Assembly (NCBI GenBank): GCA_017562135.1
Contig: QEYB01000448.1
Location: 1,364,001 to 1,428,000, forward strand
DNA from: Dipylidium caninum
Lineage: Eukaryota > Platyhelminthes > Cestoda > Cyclophyllidea > Dipylidiidae
DNA: 64,000 nucleotides
Direction of reading: 5' to 3'
The position numbers and the translations under genes were made by a program. Below, in pieces: positions 24,036-36,200 of the stretch (position 1 is the first letter of the stretch; the number at the start of each line of letters is the position of its first letter). The notes beneath the pieces were generated by a model. That model saw nothing but the letters and a program-made list of their open reading frames with translations. It had not been told where the DNA came from and searched no databases.

Positions 24036-26604
24036 TGCTTTCTGAAACACGATGATGTGGAATAATCATGGGAGTAGCAAATTTAGAAATAAAACCATCA
24101 ATAAGTATCTATTATCTGGTAAGAAAAATCAGCTCAAATATCTGGCAAATATCCAAGTAAACTGAAAGAGACTATGTCGAATCACGGACAAACCGACCCA
24201 CAACCGCCTAGACCCAAAGTCTGACTAACAACGTGACCAACCTTGACAACAAGTAAAACACGAGTTATCGCACAACCCCATTGGCTCAAGGGATGGATAG
24301 TAGTTCAGTTAAAGAAAAGTAGGTGGGTATTCAAGCGTTTTAAGCCAAAACCATTAATGCCAACATAATTCTTGCAATAAACTGACTGCCGTAATTTTGA
24401 AATTTTTTAAAATTGCAGCGCGCTTGTTTTTATAGACCATCGTAATTGGACAAGGACTATCATGTGCTGGTTTATGGCAATATGGTTCGTCTCCTTTCAG
24501 GCTGTCTAAATCCGTTCCGACGAAAAAAGCGCCGAAATGAAAAATTCATTATATTACTTCGGAATGAGCGCCATTAAAACCAAATAATTTCAAACCTGAA
24601 CTTGCGATTGGACCAAAAAGTATAATATACATTAGAAGGTAGAATCTCGAAATTATAGAGCCGTTATTTCTTCTGCACCATAATGGTACTGCTTCTGGCT
24701 TCTTTATTTCATTACACTCAGTAGATGATGTGGTTTCCAGTATTAAAGTTTTTAATTACGAACTCTAAGTTGCACCATATTTGCCGAGCAGTTGTAACTA
24801 GAGTCATCTTTTTCGGACACGCAGGAATATGTGTTGGAACTTCGAGTTTTTAGTGTTGTGAGATGATTAATAGCGCTCGGATAAATACGTGAAACCTCTA
24901 TTTACACGCTTTGCGCTATTATTTAATTACGAAAACGATGGCTTCCCGTCGGGCACATTTATTGGTTTGCATGTTGTTTCCGAAATAATTTCTATACCTA
25001 TTTTTCGTGCGATTAATAAGGAACAAATTGTGCTTTGCTGGGCCGATGATTCGAGACAAAATGAACCACACAGTCTATCGTTGTTTTTGCATGCGTATGC
25101 AAGTTGTTCCAATGAATATATTTTCAAAGCAAAATTTCGTAATGCATTTGCCATGTTTAGTAGATGATGTGATGTTGCCTCTTAAAAGAATAGCACGTGA
25201 AGCACTCTTCATAAGTTTAAAGAAAAAAAATTTTTTTCTCATTCGGTTTTTTCCATTATAACTTTCTTTGGTAACGCGATGAAGTGAATCCTGACTAGAA
25301 TAGAGTTGCGCCCATTTGTCCCCGCAGAGTGACAAAATTTGATGCTAAAATTCTTCGGCTTCCGATATACCTTGAGAATGAGATTTGGTTTCGTGAAAAA
25401 ATAATCATCTTAATGGTACATTAACACATTCCAACCACATGTTTTATTTGTACTCCTTTTGATAGGTACCAGGAGATTATTCGTAGTTTTGCAGCTAGCG
25501 AATTCGGAAGCCGATAAACGCAAAGACATATCCTCTCTCCCCATTGCCAATCTCCTTTCTATATTCTTTGGTTATAAATCTTGCTTTCTTTAAAATGGTG
25601 CCTTTGGCAATTAAGCCTCCTCCTTCAATGGTATATATGAGCATTCCTCTAGCATAATTTTAGCGCTTACAGAAGTTGGAATAATTGAAAAATGATCCCG
25701 GTCCATAGTAGTTTATTAAGCGTAATGTACAGTAAGCTGTTGATAGCCTTACGTTGAGAGTTGTCGCAGGCGCATTGGTATTGAATCGGAACGAAGGAGT
25801 GAATTCTTTTGTGCCCGCGTTCTCGGTCGAGACCGCAAAAAACAAGGCTGTGCTGATTACTTAAGATCATATTAGAGTAAATAATGAAAATTCGTTTGGC
25901 TTTAAGTCATTGTTTTTGTTACGTATTGTGTTCACAAAAACTATATAATAAATTAAGATTCCAATAGAGGTGCCATGGCGCCAACTAAAATTTTTTCTTA
26001 TTTAAACTGTAAAACTGTGTGCACAAACACATTTATGTATGGTTAAGAATAAAGCTGATAATGTCACAACCTCGTCTTTGTTTTACTATGTCAGTATTGG
26101 TTATGCAATTTTTCAGCGCTGCATTTGCGCACTGGTTCTCACTATAAAAACACGGAGTCGCGTTTCTTCCTGATCACCGGGAAGACGCCTTAAACCCCTA
26201 TCATTACAGCGACCTTTAGCACTCATTGCACAAGTTTTTAACAAGTAATCCAAGTTTGTCTCACATTTCTTAAGCCTTGATTCAGGTTTAAAGTAATTAA
26301 TTTTTTATCAATTTCGCAAATCTTCGTCCCGGGTTCCCCACTATATTGACTTGAGCATGGCTCCAACTATCTGAAATTTGTGCTTTTAGCATATTTTGAC
26401 AAAGGAAGCGGTTATATGTACAACCTCAGGATATATAGTAAAAAAGATAATCATTATTAAATTTGCTCCGTCGATTTGTGATCGACATGTTGAAATTAAT
26501 AATTTGCACTGGCAGACTGCTTTATAAATCGAAGACGTTATAATGTTTTCAACTTACCTTTTACTCCTTTTTAGAACAGTATTCTCTGTGCTGCAGTCCA
26601 AACA
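24036..26604. promoter_or_regulatory. Divergent spacer and putative shared promoter region of the two PiT genes
   Basis: About 2.6 kb of AT-rich DNA between the start codons of two divergently transcribed PiT paralogues. No exon could be supported; the short open frames at 24.9-25.3 kb overlap on both strands and match nothing. It must contain the promoters of both genes and probably their 5' UTR exons, because each ATG is preceded within about ten nt by an intron-type acceptor (TTTCAG on the minus strand, GCTGCAG on the plus strand). I could not place core promoter elements. Confidence 0.45.
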
Positions 26605-29600
26605 ATGCTCTCTGAGATTGAGTTGTCCCTTGTCGTCGTTGGTTTTATGATAGCCTTCGTATTGGCTTTCGGCCTAGGTGCTAATGATGTTGCTAACTCC
26701 TTTGGAACTAGTGTTGGATCAAAAGTCCTTACTCTTAGAGCTGCCTGTATACTTGCAACCATCTTTGAGATTTCTGGCTCAGTGCTTCTTGGAGGTCAAG
26801 TGTCGGCCACCATACGTGGCAGCATCATTGATCCTCAACGGTTTGCTGAAATGCCAAATGGTTCTCTGGCGCTAATGCATGGTCAGGTGGCATCACTAGC
26901 AAGTAACTTCCCCTTTAATTGGCGCAGTTTTTCGTGCATATCGGTAATTATGCATTCATTTTTGTTTCTCGTGATTATAGGTGCCTGTATCTGGATGCTT
27001 GTGGCCACATTTTTCAAACTGCCTGTGTCAGGCTCTCACAGTATCGTGGGTGCCACTGCTGGTTTCGGTCTTGTTCTCTTTGGATTGAAGGGTATTCAGT
27101 GGATGGGGATCTTGCGTATTGGTAATGAAGTTTTTCATAATTTCACCTTTTTCCTGCTAATCTTTATCCACCTGACAGCAAATTCATGTCAAACAAGTGT
27201 TAAGTCATTTTTTTGAAAAGCCTTAAAGGCGACTGTTTAAAATTTAATGTAAATTATGCATCATTACAATCGGAGTTATTCGGCATCTTTTAAATGAAAT
27301 AGACCTTCTTGGCTTCAATCAAATGTATTTTCACAATATCGTAATTTTGCTTTCAGCCATCTCTTGGATTGTGTCACCTCTTCTAAGTGGTTTCGTGTCA
27401 GCTATCATCTTCTTTATCGTGAAGAAGCTCGTCCTGGACAAGGTATATTTAGCAACCACGTACCATATTCCCGTTTTCAATAAAGCAGAGATTCTTTAAC
27501 TTTCCATTTGAGTGTAGCCATGGTCTCGATCTGATTTAGATTCTCCTATTCTAGCGTCTCGGTAACTATTAATTTGGTTGCCAAGTAATTACGATGAGAA
27601 AGCTTAATTACATTAGTTATACGACTTTATTTTTATATTCACACATTGGAAGAGTGGTAAATTGTCATGCAGGGTTACTTGGTTACTCCCTATTTACAAT
27701 TGTGTCGGTGCTCCTTTAGGAGCATCCGCTGGAGCCGGGCCTTTATATCCTACCGTTTTTCTACGCCGCGACCATAATAATTAATGTCTTCTCAGTTCTC
27801 TACGGTGGATTGAGTAGTAAGTCAAATATCTGAGATAGTGGCGCGCTATTCTTTGAACATCACTACTGATATACTTTTTTCTACCTACTCACTCTTCCAA
27901 GTTCTGGGGATCCGTGAAATCCAACTTTGGATTGTCCTCGTAGCCAGCTTTGGTAGTGGTATCTTGACGTGGCTCATTGTCTTCCTTTTTGTACGACCCT
28001 ACCTTCGTCGAAAAATTTTGCGTAAGTTCACCTCGTGATTCACACACACAGGCACACTGTTCCAATCAAATATATGGTAAGATTTTAAAATCCTCATCAT
28101 TTTGGCAAGTGGAATATTCTGAGGAGGTCCTAACACTGTGCACGTGCTTCCGTGTTTACCTACTTCATGTATCGTTTAGTCATACTTTACTTCTCGACGG
28201 GTAAACTTCGGGCCGGGTAACATTGCCCTAGCAATTTGTTTTCCATTCGAGTGCTCCCACAGCTTTAAGTAGGCCTTAGTGTGCACATGTACCTTCAGGA
28301 CGACTGAGCGAGATTGAACGCGCCAAGAAAGAGGGCTACGAGGCGCCGGAGGTGACTAAAGGAACGTTTAAACAACGAATGCTTGATATCTTCTCGAGGA
28401 TAAGGCATCCACGAAGGTCGCAGAGTATGGATTCTTCCGACGGTCAGACGGTCCACGACTTCTCTGTCTCTGTCACGGGAGCACAACGTAGGTTGCACAT
28501 TTTTCAACCTGCCTCCGCAGTGATTCGTTTTCTGCCACCACCACTTTCGTCTCATTCTCAGTCCGCTCGGCGTATCCGCCTAAAATGCCCTCCGCGGCCA
28601 AACTACCTTGATTTTTTTGATAGAATTTAAAAATTAAACTTGGGTTGCGCCCTCCCTTCCCCCCTTACTTCCATAATGGTGTAAGTCCACAAAAGTCTTT
28701 GTAGGATGTTAGTTGCGCTGTCGCACAGTGTTGTTTGAGAAATTTCAAACGTTCCATATGAGTTGCGAAATGCATAGTACAAAGGTCGTCCAATGGAGAC
28801 GTTTTACTTCTAAATTTAGCTGGTTAAATAGCCACTCTTGGAATTTTTTACCCTTGACTTGGCATAACTGCAATTTGCCACATTATACACACGGTTTCAA
28901 AGGGGACTACGAGGAGTTAGGCTTTGGGCTCCCTTCTCCGCCCCCACCCCGGTGATTTGGCAGCTTTTCTTAGCATACTCTTCGCGAATAATTTGATTCC
29001 AACGTTTTTGTGTGATTTGCTCTGGGGGTGGCGGCGGTGGCTGCGGTGGTGGCGATGGTTTAGTGGTCACATTTCATGCGGCGAGGTTAAGTGCACCACC
29101 GCAGCTTCTGCTCATGGTGCTTGGTAGGCAGCATCGTCCCCAACGCCGTTTTCTCAGGCGCCCGAAGCCTGCCTATTTCGTTGTCTCGGGAGAGGGCAAA
29201 ACCATCAACATCTCCTGATCTTCCTCGTAGTTCAGTCCAACTTTCCGCCACATTGTTGCCAATTAAGAAGGGTTTTTTCGCCACTCTCCTATACCATTGG
29301 TTTATGCCATTTGGGAGATGAACCTCATGGGTAACTAAAAACTTCATCTTAAATCTTACTTTCACTCATTGCGTTTGGTGGAAAGGGAGGAAAAAGAAAT
29401 GTGAGATGGTCGTCCTAACCAGTGGTCGCCCTCGTCGCCTCTCTCGCTGTGCAATAGCAGCTAGCAGGCGGGAGGACTTTAGCATGGATGCTGTTTTGTT
29501 TAGAGCACAAAGTACGCATATTCCGATCGTGACCTCAATCGTATCTCACGTTCCAACGTGAACTCACCTTCATCATGGGCGTCTGGCGTCATCTGCGCAT

Positions 29601-32600
29601 CGCCTACATGCAATTAAAATGTAGCGACTGGCGGTGGTGCCGTTTAAATGGCCTGTCAACCGCCTAGGCGCAAGAACCATCAACAGTTGAGTAGATGGGG
29701 AGGACATTTGTTGGCCTCGCCTCTCCTCTCCTCACCTCTCTCCCTCCTTCCTTCCTTCCTTTCAGCGGAGTCCATTGGCCTCAAGCAGAACGCCCGTAAC
29801 TCCATTCCGCCCGAAGGTCTCATCGTACTCAACACCGACGCAAATGAAGGTGAGATGGAAGGGAAAATCGCCTTTGATTCGTTTTCTGCTAGCAGCAATA
29901 ATATCACCTGCCATAAAGTTGTGCCGAGAAAGCACTCAGTTCACCGTCGGGGCATTTGCTTGTCCTGCGTTGGAGGCCATCACTGATTCGCCCGTCTCAT
30001 TTCAACCGGTTATTTCAAACACCCGCGTGTGCGTTTATGGTGGCTTACAAAATTTCCTCTTCTCGTACCGTTGGTGTTGCCAAGTGACCGCTGAGTGCTC
30101 GACCACCACCGGCACTAACATCATCAGTGGCGGTTTCCCCTTTCAGCTCAAACCGGTGAAGCCGATGAAGTCGGTGAATCCAATGCTGCAGACACCTCCG
30201 TAGACGATGAGAGCAGTGAGATCAAGGTGAGTGAATACTCTTATGCCAGTTAGCGGACTTAATGCACCTATTCAAGCCCCGACGGTTCAGTTGTCTTGCG
30301 TCATAACGGCAGACGGAGCGGCAGACAGTCTCGCCAAAGCCGTTGTTGTAACGCCTGGCAGAGGCGCTGGCCGTTCTGTCCCTGGCGTCACAGTAGAGGC
30401 GGTTGGGGAAGCAGTTAGTTGTTCAAAATGCCCCGTAAGGCACGCAGATCTACCACTCCTCAGGAGTGTTGAACGCATTGACGAGCGACTCATTGTTTGC
30501 TCGGTTAAACTCCGCTTGGCGCGCGAATGAAGTTAAGGTTAAAATGTTTCTTCTGGGTCACGTAAACCGAACGCCACCTCAACTAATAACTCCTTACAAT
30601 CTCCCTCTGAGTGCACAACTGGGTGAATATTCTCAGTGCAGACGTCCTGGTGTCTTAACAGACTACTCCGCGCCGCTATTTTTATCTTCTCGCGCAGTTT
30701 ACCATCTCTCGCACGCCTCCTGTTCCAAGGCACAAGAAAAAGGTAAACAGAATGTCTGTTTATCCCAACGGCAAGCACGATTTGACCAGTTTTTCCCGTC
30801 AATAAAACAACCATCCTCATTCGTCGTGTCTGTCGACTGCAGAGTCTCAATCCCTCCTTGTGTGAAGAAATCGCCAAGTCCTTAATTTCCCACGTTATTA
30901 ACGCTTTCATGCGTCATTTGAGTCCAGTCTTATGCGAGTGAGGCTTTCCATGAAACAGGCGGAAGCACGGCTTTCTTCCGCTTCCACTCATTGTCGTCCG
31001 TCCACTCGATCGGACTCTCGGCCCCTCGGCCAAACAGCAGAGTCGGTAGCCCGCATAACCGTGACTGGAAACTGAAGAAATGCCTTTTCGCGTGTCGTCA
31101 CCCTTCCACACTGCTCGCTAGTCGCCGCTCGTGTCCACGCAACCCGCGTTTCCTAGAAGATCGCAGAAAATGCGGTCATGGGAAGCGGAGAATTGAGTTA
31201 AAAGGAGGCACCCGAGGCAGAGCTGGTGGTACAGGACCGGGTGTGTCTCTCTCGCGCAGGTTGAGGAGCCTCCACGCATTGAGGACAGGCCGGAGGAGGT
31301 CCAGGTCTTCTCGTTTGCACAAATTCTCTCCGCCATTTTCGGCTCCTTCGTGCACGGCGCCAACGACGTGAGCAACGCCATCGGGCCCGTTGTGGGCCTG
31401 TGGCTGGTGGCCATCACCGGCGACGTGCTCAACGCAGCTCCTCCGCCAATCTGGATCCTCTTCTACGGCGGCGTGGGCATCTCCATCGGCCTTTGGATGT
31501 GGGGCCGCAAAGTCATGAAGACTGTGGGCTCCGACCTCACTACCATCACTCCTTCCAGGTGCGTCACTCTTCTCTGCCACTCGACTTGAATTCTTCAAGA
31601 GGGAGGACTCTTTTTCGCCTCCTCGTGCTTCCACCGCACTCCATGGCTCCTCAGCAGAGCTCCTGTTGCGTGGGCCTCGCCTTACCTCGCCTCGCCTCGT
31701 CTCCCCTCCCTTTCCCTTCCCTTCCCTCGCCGGCGCTTCAATTCGCTCCGAGCTTGCGATTCACGGCGCGCCGAGTGTTCCCCGCCTCCCCCCCTCCTCC
31801 TCCCCAACGCGTCGAGTTTCCTCCGAGGATATTTTACCTTCACCCATCCTTCTCCAACAAGGCCCTTTTCTCACGTTAAATTTTATTTTTCTACCCTAAT
31901 GCGTACTTCCACTTTTATTACATCCTGGTACTTTGGACCTCTCATCATTACTTGAATGGGTTTTATTTCAAGTGGCCCCATTAACTCGAGATGATCCTGT
32001 AAAAAAATCAAGTTAACCGGTCTGTTTCCATGTAATTCACCGTGACATCGCCACTCCCGCAATACCAGCTTCCAGCACTGGTTGTCACCGCAATGTGGCA
32101 CGGAAGGAAGATCTCCGAGTCAAGTCTTGAGAATCAGGGAGAGGAGGACTTGGACCCTCCGTTGAGAGCTTTTGCCCGTTGCCAGCGAGAGTTGCAACTC
32201 TGCGCCACCGGTGGTCCCTTGGGAATCGTGGGCCAGAGACGAAGAACCTGACCCTTTTGCCATTGACAAGCGTTGAACCGCCCCCGGAGACGTCGTGGTG
32301 GCTGAAGGCGGCGGAGTGCCGAGGTAGTCGCCGACAAACAAAATTTGAATTCTCAAGAAATTGTCATGAGAAATTCCAGAAACTGCGGGAACGCGATGCG
32401 AAGGCAGTGAAGCCAGTCGCCTGTTGAACTGTTTAAGGAGGATGATTGAGGCCTAGTGAATGGCGAAAGGAGCCGAAGAGGAGAGGAGGGAGGAAGGATT
32501 GGCAGTGACGTCTTTACTGGGCTGCCACACATTCGAGGACTGACAGACACGAGGAGTTGACGCTGTCAACTCGCAGAAGTCGCGAAACCCAGCGCAGACC

Positions 32601-33211
32601 TGTTCGACGGTGACCATCCAAGCGCCTGTTGAAGGCTTAGTTGAACTGTCAGTCTGCATTGCGCATGGGAAACACTTCCCCCCCACTCTTCTTCCACTCT
32701 ATGCACTTCAGCATAATCATCAGCTCCCACTGTCTTCCTCTGCCATAACCCTGTGAAGGGCAAGTTAAACTCTAGCTGGATTCTTTTTCAGCCTCTTCCG
32801 TACGAGGTGAGAAGCTTTGCATCCTCGAGCCCAACTCATGTGACGTTGAACTGAGGAGTTCCGTGTGCGAGTGGAAGGGTCACAGAATGCGCATTTCCTG
32901 CTTAGCCTTTCAGTAATCTCCGTCTCATGTCTAGTGTGCCTTCTTGTCCTTTCAGCGGCGTCTGCATCGAACTGGGTTCGGCTGTGACGGTTCTGATAGC
33001 CAGCAACCTGGGCATCCCCATCTCGACGACCCACTGCAAGGTCGGCTCCGTCGTCTGTGTGGGCTGCTCCCGCTCCAAATTCAATGTGAATTGGAAACTC
33101 TTCTTCAACATTGTGCTCGCTTGGATCGTCACTCTGCCCGTCTCTGCCGGACTCTCGGCCCTCATCATGTATGCATTTATCAGGACACGACCCATTCTGT
33201 CCACACCTTAG
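26605..33211 (+). CDS. SLC20A: SLC20/PiT sodium-phosphate cotransporter, copy B
   Basis: Na+/phosphate symporter, paralogue of copy A. Ten exons encode about 549 residues: 26605-26902, 26981-27121, 27357-27442, 27720-27816, 27902-28021, 28299-28487, 29766-29849, 30147-30226, 31260-31558 and 32956-33211 (stop TAG). Phases join throughout. The signatures GANDVAN (near residues 25-31) and GANDVSN (near 398-404) are both intact, as is the [11 protein letters not shown] block. The cytoplasmic loop (exons 6-8) includes a Ser/Asp/Glu-rich run ending DDESSEIK. Introns grow from 78 nt at the 5' end to about 1.4 kb at the 3' end. Exons 1-5 are AT-rich in codon choice, exons 6-10 strongly GC-rich; the change falls in the intron 28022-28298. 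Short open frames inside the large introns (for example 29.0-29.3 and 31.6-32.7 kb) are not supported as genes. Confidence 0.92.
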
Positions 33212-36200
33212 AGACCCTCCTCCAACCCCCCTTCCCCACCTCGTCTCGCCCTTCGCAGCCCCCCCCCCTTAGTGCCTCCTTCTCCTTCTCCTCCACCGCC
33301 ATCACCACCACCACTCCATCCTCCGCTTCCTCCGCTCCCTTTTTCACGGATGATTCGACCCTCGGTGGCAGTATGATTCCCCTTCCATTAATTTCTATTT
33401 TATTATCGGAGTTAATTTTCCATTAGCACTACACTACTTTTTTAACCACTACCTCAGCCTCTTTTCACCCCTCCCATGTCTGGTTAGGTGCGGTTGATTT
33501 GCATGCAAGTAATGCGATGAAGGGAAACAGACGGAGGGTAGCCCAGAGGAAGCGACTTCTTTTTCACTGGGCCATGGAGGATGGCGTCACTTGGGGGCTT
33601 CGCAATCTCCGTCGCATTAGCCTCTATTAGCGGGTTCAGAATGTGAACGGTTTTTCCCTGAAAGGCATCCCTAGCCTGTCCACATAATTTCTTGCCTTGC
33701 GGGTTGTCGGTGGCAGTGGCATTCGAAACTGTCGTGAGAACCAAGGCGGTGGAAATAGGCTCCTGCCGACTCTGGGTGCGCAGGGTTAACATCGCAGTCT
33801 TGGCTACCTGGGAGCTTCTTCCCCCATCCACTCATTCAAAGTTGGTCCCTCTAACGTCCACTTGAATTGCTGTTCCTTCGCGCTTCACACCGTCGCTCAC
33901 ATCGGCTCTTCCCCATTACGGGGATTTCAGGTTCTCCTCGTCTGTCGTAATAGCAGCTTATTGTGGACGCAGTGGAGGACACGAGTGGACCGTGGGAAGG
34001 ACTAAAAGTGTATCTCTCCGAGACCATGGCGAAAGCTTTTGAGGTTTAAAGCTAAAATTAGCGTCGATGTGATATACCTGAGCCCAACTTTACTTTAATC
34101 GTTTGCCAGACAGGAGTAAACAAAATCCAAAATACCCGCTTTCGCTGTGGCGAACTCCACCGCCACGATTTGGCTGCAGTCGTGCGCGGCGACTTCTGGG
34201 CTCGGTCCCCGGCCGGCCGAGTGGGTCCCATGCGTGTCGACGAGTGCCGACGACCTCGGCGACATGCGGCCCCGCGGGGTGTGGGGCTCCCCTTTTTCCC
34301 TGTCAATCTCATTCGAGGGAGTGGCGACTCCTTGGGGGTAGTGCGTGCATCCTCTTCCGGGGCAAATTCGAGTGATGATTGCTTCGTGGTCCTATGGTCT
34401 GTGCGTACGTATGGAATACTTAATAAGGACTAAAGCAACAACTGCGGAGCCCAACCTCCACCTCCGCCTCTAGAGACAGTGGAATTGCGCGCCAAAATGT
34501 GGACGTCATTTGCATAATCCGCGCATATGACAGGTGAGGGTGAGAGAGGTTCGAGTCCTTTGACACGGGTGTAATTGGAACCACGCGCTAAAGACGTGTC
34601 TACTCGCAGACCAGTGATTTTCGTGTCGCACCGAGGTGATTCTGAGATGCCAAAACTCCTGTCATGAAAATGTCGCATGACTGCCTCACATGATGCACAC
34701 TTGCGCAATCTCCTCTCTCGACGACCTCCCATTCCTCACCGTGGCGCGCTCTCATCACCGGTGTGCCCTTCTTCAAAGGATGGTCAGCGAGGACGGCGGC
34801 TTACAAGTCTGTGTCAAGCACACCGTTAACAAACTCGAACTCCGAAGCACCACCACTTCGAATGAATTGTAGTTGTCCTCCTTCAGTACACCGACGTTAA
34901 TACTACTGACCGCGGTTTTGTGCCATTCTGGCCGGGTACTCGGAGTAATCCTATTTGGATGCAATTACGGCGCCTCTAACCAGAAGGAGCATACCATGGC
35001 CCTAGTTTGGCTTTAGCCTGCGCGAAAGAGGACAATGCGGCTGCCTACTGAACGCCACCCAACCACGCCACAAATAGGCCTTCCGCCTCAGTTGCAGGAC
35101 ATTTTTGAAGGCCTTCGCGTTCAGCAAAGCCACTTCAGTGGGCAAGTCAGAGGGAAGAAGCGATTTGCCGGAACTTCCTAGGACGCAACACGGCGAAGGC
35201 CTCTTTTGTTAGATTGCCCAGTCCGCATGCGGGACGCGGGGAGGCGAGGAGGCTTTTGGAAAGTGGTCGCAAGGAGCGCGGCTACACATGATCGAGTCGA
35301 CTCCTTCCACGGAGCACCCCGTTGCTGGTGCGCGGGAAATGGACTGAATCGCAGGCTACTCCGCCTCCACCCGTACTGATCCGTGGTTGTCCGCTGTCGT
35401 GTGTGTGTGTGTAATAGACATTCACAGACTTTTCACCCCGTTGTTTATGTGTCTCCTCGTATGTTTACAGGAGACATTTGGGTACGCACTAGACGATCCA
35501 TCTATGAATAATGCTATACCATGGCGGTGGCAGCGTTTACTATGAAGTCGCATCGTCAGACTCTGACCCCCCAAAGGGCATCAAGCAAGGATGTCCGTCT
35601 GTGTGACCTTATTTTTCATTAGCACATGATTAAATTTGCGGCGGTTAGGAGAAACAAAACGGTTTCCCTCAAGGGACACCAAAATCAGCTCGTCTTGGCG
35701 AATTTTGTCGGCCAATTCTGGGATGTCCCAGCTCCTCTGCCTCCGCTTTGAGGCGATTCTGCCCAGTGCGGACGGTCTGAGCGTTAAGACGCGGGATGAG
35801 TGGTGGACTGCAGACATGACCGGAAGTCCATTGTGTCAAGTTGTAAATACAAGCCTCGGCGACTGAGGTTAAAGAGGCAATTGAAGTATCAGGCCACAGT
35901 GCCAAGGCGAATTTACGGCTTAAAGCACAAGGCACAGACAGGTCGAGTGTGACGCGCCGCGTCGGAGACCGACGGTAGCGACTAAGCATCGGTTTTTCGC
36001 AGTGTCCGCAGATCGCGCTGAGAGAATGCTTAAACCGCGGCGGGCCAAATCACTTGCCGAGGGCTTTCCACCTCCGGACGACTAGTTCGAGCGAGTGGCG
36101 AGCGGGCGAACACTCTCGGTCGAATACACCGTCCACCCTCGAGCAGACGCGCTACTGTTTTTAACTCCCACAAACTCCACTCTTATTATCTACCCCGTGT

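Noticed and set aside
34543..34565. A tRNA-like T-arm and B box (GGTTCGAGTCC) with a pairing stem
   Set aside because: No matching 5' acceptor strand, D-arm or A box within about 100 nt upstream, so no tRNA can be folded.
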